DNA of 5,242 nucleotides from assembly GCA_031284185.1 (NCBI GenBank), contig JAITAJ010000297.1, positions 1 to 5,242 of the forward strand. The letters run 5' to 3'. The notes under the pieces are model-generated. The model did not search any database. It saw only the letters and a list, made by a program, of their open reading frames with translations, and was not told where the DNA came from. The DNA comes from Accumulibacter sp. GTDB lineage: Bacteria; Pseudomonadota; Gammaproteobacteria; Burkholderiales; Rhodocyclaceae. The position numbers and the translations under genes were made by a program. Shown in pieces: positions 1 through 5,242 of the stretch (the first letter of the stretch is position 1; each line of letters starts with the position of its first letter).

Positions 1-381
1 AATCTCCAGCGCGTCGAGCGCCTCCCCGATCGGCATTTCCGGCAGACGCATCTCGTCGCGCGTCGAAGACAATGCCCGCAGTTCCGCGCGGATCGCGGGT
101 TCGGCGAGCTGGGCGGACAACACGCTGCGCAGATCGCCGGGCGGTCGCGCCGCGGCGCCGGCCGCGCTTTTTGCGGCGGACGGCTGCGCCCGCATGAGGT
201 TGAGCCGCGCTTCCAGTTCGGGAACCCGCGTCTCCAGGACGGCGATGCGGTGAAGCAGCGGCGCGCATACGCCGAACCACAGCGCCAGCGCGGCGACTGC
301 CGCCGCCCAGAGCGCGAGGATCCGGCGTTCCCGTTCGGAACGCTCCTGCCACCACTGCCTCCATTTTCGACGGATCGGCAC
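1..381 (-). CDS. gspM: GspM, T2SS inner-membrane platform protein (3' part outside window)
   Basis: Partial gene: the first 127 codons are present and the reading frame is still open at base 1. GspM is a bitopic inner-membrane protein that stabilises GspL and, with GspE, GspF and GspC, forms the T2SS assembly platform. Visible features are a basic, Trp-rich cytoplasmic start (RRKWRQWWQERSERERR, residues 4-20), one transmembrane helix at about 21-40 (ILALWAAAVAALALWFGVCA), and a short periplasmic coiled-coil-like stretch at about 45-65 (VLETRVPELEARL). An Ala/Pro-rich linker at about 68-82 then leads into the start of the periplasmic domain. The WW-RS-RERR-L pattern before the helix is typical of GspM. 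The start is GTG at 381-379; no ATG is better placed, and GAGGGG lies 6 nt upstream. It follows gspL by 12 nt, as expected for the usual L-M pair. Identity rests on N-terminal pattern plus position, because the C-terminal ferredoxin-like domain cannot be fully seen. Confidence 0.87.
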   Translation of the reverse strand, partial: MPIRRKWRQWWQERSERERRILALWAAAVAALALWFGVCAPLLHRIAVLETRVPELEARLNLMRAQPSAAKSAAGAAARPPGDLRSVLSAQLAEPAIRAELRALSSTRDEMRLPEMPIGEALDALEI

Positions 382-387
382 GATGCG

Positions 388-393
388 CCCCTC
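388..393 (-). promoter_or_regulatory. Ribosome binding site deciding the gspM GTG start
   Basis: The minus strand reads GAGGGG immediately after the gspL stop codon, followed by a 6-nt spacer (CGCATC) and GTG. This purine-rich Shine-Dalgarno-like sequence at good spacing is the reason for choosing the GTG at 381 as the gspM start. Confidence 0.6.
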
Positions 394-1479
394 TTAGCGT
401 CGTTCCCGCTCGAAGCGGTAAATGAACTGCGTGAAACCGGCGCCTGCCGGCATCTTTTCCGGCCGGCCGATCGCTTCGAGTTGCGAGGCAAATTGCGCGG
501 CGTCGCTGTCGGTCAGCGTCAGGCGCACGCTGCCTTCCTCGCCGACTTCGATTCCGCGCGGCCGGATCGGAACGTCGAGACGGGCCGCGAAGCGAATGGC
601 GGCATCGAGCGCGTCGTCCCGCGCTCCCGTCGATTCACGCTGCTTGCTCTCCCATTGCAGGATGGGATCGATGATCGGCGTGCCGGGGAAAGCCGCCGCG
701 AAGGTCTGCCGGATTTCATGCCGCAGGCGCGCCGCGCGGTCTTCGAGCTGCCGCCACTGCGCGACGGCGCTCAACATGAACAGAACGAACGAAACGGCCA
801 GCAACGCGCCCGCGCGGCGCAGCGGCCGCGGGTCGAAACGGCGGCTGGCGAAACGCGCCAGCGCGGGCGGCAGACCGGCCCGGTTGCCAGGCGGGCCGGG
901 CCGTCGCGCGATATCCGCTACGCGCCGGAGCGTCTCGCCGCCGACGAGCCGAGGCAGCGCCGCTTCATTGCCGACGATGCCGAACAGTCCGGGGATGGTG
1001 CGGAAGATCGTCCCGCCCGTCGCTGCCGCGTGGACCGCCGCGTCCCCGCTCTCCGGCAGCAATTCGTATTCCGGGATCAGGCGGGCCGCGTGATGGCCGG
1101 CGGACGCCAGACGTTCCAGGGCGGCCTCCAGCCAGCGCCGGCCGCACACCCATACCCGCCGCTCGGTTCCATCCGGCGCGCCGGGCACGATCAAGGCGTC
1201 ATTCCGGTCGCCGAGCAGCCGGTCTTCGAGCGCCTGCCGGATCAAGGCATCGAGATGTCTGCCCACCCGCGCCGGCAATTCGAGTCTGTGCATCGACACG
1301 CGGCAGGCGGGCAGGAGAATCTCCAGTTCCGCCGCCGCCGGCAATTCGGCGAGCGGACTCACGCCGCTTCCGAGGTGCGCGTAGTCGGCGGAAAAACCGT
1401 TCCACGCAAGCTCGGTCCACGACGCCTCTCCGGGCGGCAGACTGAGGCGCAGGATCGGAAAGCGCGGCGCGACGGCCAT
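394..1479 (-). CDS. gspL: GspL, T2SS inner-membrane platform protein binding the GspE ATPase
   Basis: 361 aa, complete, slightly shorter than the roughly 380-400 aa common in the family. GspL links the cytoplasmic ATPase GspE to the membrane platform and partners GspM. The cytoplasmic actin-like domain covers about residues 1-210. It includes the family-style stretch ELEILLPACRVSMHRLELPA (51-70) followed by a helix with QALEDRLL (82-89), matching the usual LP(A)-R...LEDxL pattern. An Arg/Pro-rich linker (about 191-222) precedes one transmembrane helix at about 223-241 (AGALLAVSFVLFMLSAVAQW). The periplasmic part follows: a helical segment at about 243-262, then AAFPGTPIIDPILQWESK (262-279), typical of GspL just after the membrane, then a small C-terminal alpha/beta domain. 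The start ATG is 7 nt after the gspE stop. The best ribosome binding site, AGGGAGGG at 1491-1498, lies inside the end of gspE about 11 nt upstream, which suggests coupled translation. Placement next to gspE fits the known GspE-GspL contact, but direct E-L adjacency is not the common order. Confidence 0.94.
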   Translation of the reverse strand: MAVAPRFPILRLSLPPGEASWTELAWNGFSADYAHLGSGVSPLAELPAAAELEILLPACRVSMHRLELPARVGRHLDALIRQALEDRLLGDRNDALIVPGAPDGTERRVWVCGRRWLEAALERLASAGHHAARLIPEYELLPESGDAAVHAAATGGTIFRTIPGLFGIVGNEAALPRLVGGETLRRVADIARRPGPPGNRAGLPPALARFASRRFDPRPLRRAGALLAVSFVLFMLSAVAQWRQLEDRAARLRHEIRQTFAAAFPGTPIIDPILQWESKQRESTGARDDALDAAIRFAARLDVPIRPRGIEVGEEGSVRLTLTDSDAAQFASQLEAIGRPEKMPAGAGFTQFIYRFERERR

Positions 1480-1486
1480 GATCCCG

Positions 1487-2952
<1,466 letters not shown>

Positions 2953-2956
<4 letters not shown>

Positions 2957-5079
2957 GGCAGATCGCCTTGGCTCTCCAGGAAAGCGGCGGCGGCGGATTC
3001 GCCCGGCGGCGGCAGTTGCACGGGCGCTTCGTCCGCCGACGTGGCGAATTTCCCCTGCTCGGCGCGCAAGTATTCGTAACGCTCCGAGGACAGGGCCTGA
3101 CTCGACTTCGCGTCGCGCAGGATGGTCGGGCGCAGGAAGACCATCAGATTGACCTTCGAGCGATCGCGCGTCTCGTAACGGAAGAGGCCGCCCAGCCAGG
3201 GAATGTCGCCGAGCAGGGGCACCTTGAATTTCGATTCGTTGATCTTGTCCTCGATCAGACCGCCGAGAACGACCGTCTGGCCGTCGTCGACCAGCACTTT
3301 CGTATCGATCTGGCGGACCTTGGTGGCGAGGCCCGCGCCGGCGGTTTCGACCGAGTGATCGACGCTCGAAACTTCCTGCGCGACGGTCAGGGTGATCGAA
3401 CCGCTGTCGGAAATCTGCGGCTTGATCTTGAGCACGATACCCACGTCCCGGCGTTCGACGGTCTGGAAGGGATTGGTCGCGCTGCCGGAAATCGTGGTGT
3501 AGGAGCCGGTCAGGATCGGAATGTTCTGCCCGACCATGATCCGCGCCTCCTCGTTGTCGAGCATCAGCAGGTTGGGCGTGGACAGCACGTTGCCATTACC
3601 GTTGCTTTCGAGCGCGGTGGCCAGGAGGCCGATGTTGCCGTTGAACAGCCCGAAGCTGAAAGTCTGAGGGATCGACGCGGCATTCGCCAGATATCCCGAA
3701 TACAGGGCGCCCAGATTGGTAGCGGTCGGGCTGATGCTGGAAACCGCGCCGCCCTGCAGGGAGCCGTCCTGACCGGCGGCGGCCCACTGCACGCCCAGTT
3801 CCTCGCTGCGGGAAACGTTGACTTCGGCGATCAGGGCTTCGATGTTAATCTGCGCCCGGCGCACGTCCAGCTTGTCGATCACCGCGCGCAACTGGTTGTA
3901 AATATGATCCGGCGCGGTGATCACCAGGGCGTTGGTCGTGCTGTCGGCGCGGATGAGCACCACGGCGCCGCCCACCTGGACGCTGACGCCCGAGGCTTGC
4001 CGGCTGCCGCCGGTCGACGGGGCGGAGACGCTGAGCGGCGTCGACGGCGAACTCGCGCCGTCGACGGAAGCGCCGGCGCCGCTCGTCCCGCCGAAGCTGG
4101 AATTTGCGCCGGAAAGCCCGGAGATCATCGAAGAGGTGCCGCTTCCCGAAAAGCCCGACGACGTGGAAGCGCCCTCCTCCCCGCTGCCGGTCAGGATTCC
4201 CTTCAGCGTGTCGGCCAGAGTCACGGCCTCGGCGTTGCGCAGATAGACGACGTTGATGTTGCTGCCGGACGCCGCCGGCGTGTCCAGGCTCTCGACCAGC
4301 GCGCGAATCTGCGCGCCATGCGCCGGCGCCTGGCTGCGCACGAGCAACTGGTTGTTGCGCACGTCCGGCACGACCACCGTGCGCCTGACCCCTTCGGGGA
4401 TCGGCATGGGCGAGGCCACGCCCTGAACGAAGACCTCCGGCATCAGGCGGCCGATGGTTTGCGCCGCGTCCAGCGCGGACGCATGCCGCATGCGGATCGG
4501 AAAGATGTCGTTGCCCGTCGGCTGGTCGACATTCCCGATGATCTCTCCCATGCGCGACACGTTATCGGCGTAATCGGTGATCACGATCGTGTTGCCGCCC
4601 GCGTAGGCGCCGAGAAAATTGTTCGAGGAGACCAGTGGTCGCAAGGAAGTCGCCAGTTGCGTGGCGGAGGCGTGCGTCAAGGGAAATATCTTGGTGACGA
4701 CCCGATCCCCGGCGGCCTTGCCCGTCCGCGAAAAGACCTGCGTGGCCTGGGTTTTGGCCTCGGCGTCCGGCATGATCTTGACGATGCTGTCGTTTTCCAG
4801 GGCCGTGAAGCCTTGCTGGCGCAGCGCCGAAAGCAGGATCGGATAGATCAGCGAGCGCGCCACCGGCCGGCTGGAAATGATGTTGATCGTGCCCTTGACC
4901 TTCGGATCGATCACGAAATTCTTGCCGGTGATGACGCCGACGGCCTTGACCGTAGACTCGATGTCCGAATTGACGAAATTGATGGTGACCGTATCGTCCG
5001 CGTCCTGCGCCGCCGCCGGGCCGGCCCCGAACAGCGCGATGAGCAGAAACAGGAAAATGGCGCGTTTTTTCACGATCAT
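2953..5079 (-). CDS. gspD: GspD, T2SS outer-membrane secretin
   Basis: 708 aa, complete. GspD forms the multimeric gated channel that lets folded substrates cross the outer membrane. A Sec signal peptide is clear: basic MIVKKR, a hydrophobic core (about 7-18), and a likely cleavage after PAAA (24). The mature part shows the N0 domain (about 28-105, with FVIDPKVKGTINI at 55-67), N1 (about 127-187), N2 (about 190-268) and N3 (about 273-405). N3 is split by a Ser/Gly-rich insertion at about 298-366. The secretin barrel covers about 410-655, with VLSTPNLLMLDNEEARIMVG (498-517), QNIPILTG (518-525) and the family signature VPLLGDIPWLGGLFRY (620-635). A C-terminal S-domain-like tail (about 656-708) ends Pro/Ala-rich. 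No lipobox is present, so any pilotin must be a separate protein. The four N domains and the signature argue for GspD rather than PilQ or a type III secretin. The chosen ATG is the only start that gives the full signal peptide, although the Shine-Dalgarno upstream is poor. It is the first gene of the visible operon. Confidence 0.98.
3985..4188 (-). other. Ser/Gly-rich low-complexity insertion inside the GspD N3 domain
   Basis: This segment encodes about residues 298-365 of GspD. It is built mostly of Ser, Gly, Ala and Thr, with only three acidic and one basic residue, and contains pieces such as SGSGTSS and GGTSGAGAS. Conserved N3 sequence resumes on both sides (VVYLRNAEAVTLADTLKGIL before, VLIRADSTTNALVITAPD after), so it is an in-frame loop rather than a frameshift. 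Many GspD proteins carry a short Gly/Ser loop at this point; this one is long. It is probably flexible and faces the periplasmic channel interior or rim. Confidence 0.75.
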
Positions 5080-5093
5080 GGCTGGAGTTCCAG

Positions 5094-5188
5094 AGGACAG
5101 AACAGAGGACAGAGGTTTGAGAGGACAGAAGACAGAGTAAACCGTCGCCCGGTTTTTCCTCTCTCGCTCGGCTGTCCCGGAGGACAGA
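5094..5188 (+). repeat. Four copies of the octamer AGGACAGA
   Basis: The octamer AGGACAGA occurs at 5094-5101, 5106-5113, 5122-5129 and 5181-5188, with a close variant, GAAGACAGA, near 5129-5137. The first copies lie within about 60 nt of the gspD start codon. They make the plus strand strongly purine-rich (minus strand TCTGTCCT, pyrimidine-rich), so the untranslated leader of gspD mRNA would be CU-rich. It could be simple slippage-type sequence, part of a dispersed intergenic repeat family, or binding sites for a regulator; the sequence alone does not decide. Confidence 0.7.
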
Positions 5189-5242
5189 GGTTTGAGGGGG
5201 AAGAAGACAGACCAGGCCGTCGCCCGGTTTTTTCTCTCTCGC
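5105..5242. repeat. Tandem repeat, 75-bp period, two copies (second cut by window edge)
   Basis: Bases 5105-5167 align without gaps to 5180-5242, with 55 of 63 positions identical by hand count, so the period is 75 bp. Each copy runs from GAGGACAGAGGTTTGAG through a purine-rich stretch to GTCGCCCGGTTTTT and then CTCTCTCGC. The second copy reaches the window edge, so more copies may follow. Most differences cluster in the middle (5122-5141 against 5197-5216). The array lies in the leader upstream of gspD, is non-coding as far as can be seen, and shows no target-site duplication or transposase. Its function is unknown. Confidence 0.85.
5139..5157 (+). other. Small hairpin with T-run, repeated in the second repeat copy
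   Basis: AAACCG (5139-5144) pairs with CGGTTT (5150-5155) around the loop TCGCC, and two more T residues follow. In the second copy the matching arms are AGGCCG (5214-5219) and CGGTTT (5225-5230), followed by three T residues. This looks like a weak intrinsic terminator read on the plus strand, antisense to gspD. The stem is short and the T residues are partly inside it, so termination is doubtful. Confidence 0.3.

Noticed and set aside
1480..1486. Assembly junction or deletion scar between gspE and gspL
   Set aside because: Both genes are intact at their facing ends and the 7-nt gap shows no broken gene fragments, so the sequence itself gives no sign of a scar, although read-level checking was not possible.
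4877..5140. An 87-codon plus-strand frame ending in the repeat region (EDRTEDRGLRGQKTE)
   Set aside because: Most of it is opposite the gspD N-terminus and its tail is only translated repeat sequence. There is no ribosome binding site or family resemblance to support it.
5172..5187. Inverted repeat CTGTCC-CGGA-GGACAG as an operator or terminator
   Set aside because: The arms are only 6 bp with a 4-nt loop and no T-run follows. It arises where one repeat unit meets the next, so it is a by-product of the repeat sequence.
5105..5242. CRISPR array
   Set aside because: Two copies at a 75-bp period show similarity across nearly the whole visible unit rather than short identical repeats separated by unique spacers, and no cas genes are present.

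Overview
The window is GC-rich and holds one block of genes, all on the minus strand, for a type II secretion system (T2SS, general secretory pathway). In transcription order (right to left) they are gspD (outer-membrane secretin), gspE (cytoplasmic assembly ATPase), gspL (inner-membrane platform) and gspM (inner-membrane platform, cut off by the left edge). Gene content, GC-rich codon use and protein style suggest a Gram-negative proteobacterium, most likely a betaproteobacterium. That placement is inference from general appearance, not from a marker gene.

Layout: 5080-5242 is a non-coding leader upstream of gspD. It is dominated by a 75-bp-period tandem repeat containing several copies of the octamer AGGACAGA. 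gspD occupies 2953-5079 and overlaps gspE (1487-2956) by an ATGA. gspL (394-1479) starts 7 nt after the gspE stop. gspM starts at a GTG 12 nt after the gspL stop and runs off the window at base 1. There are no gene-free stretches over 300 bases, no tRNA or rRNA, no CRISPR array and no transposase.

How the genes work together: GspE hydrolyses ATP at the cytoplasmic face and docks on the cytoplasmic domain of GspL. GspL pairs with GspM in the inner membrane, and together they drive assembly of a pseudopilus that pushes folded periplasmic substrates through the GspD channel. The notable organisational point is that gspE is followed directly by gspL. The genes usually found between them (gspF and the pseudopilin genes gspG-K) and gspC are not in the window, so they must lie elsewhere if the system is complete.

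I see no sign of a wholly new biological system. The two things most worth a second look are the rearranged T2SS gene order and the tandem repeat in the gspD leader.
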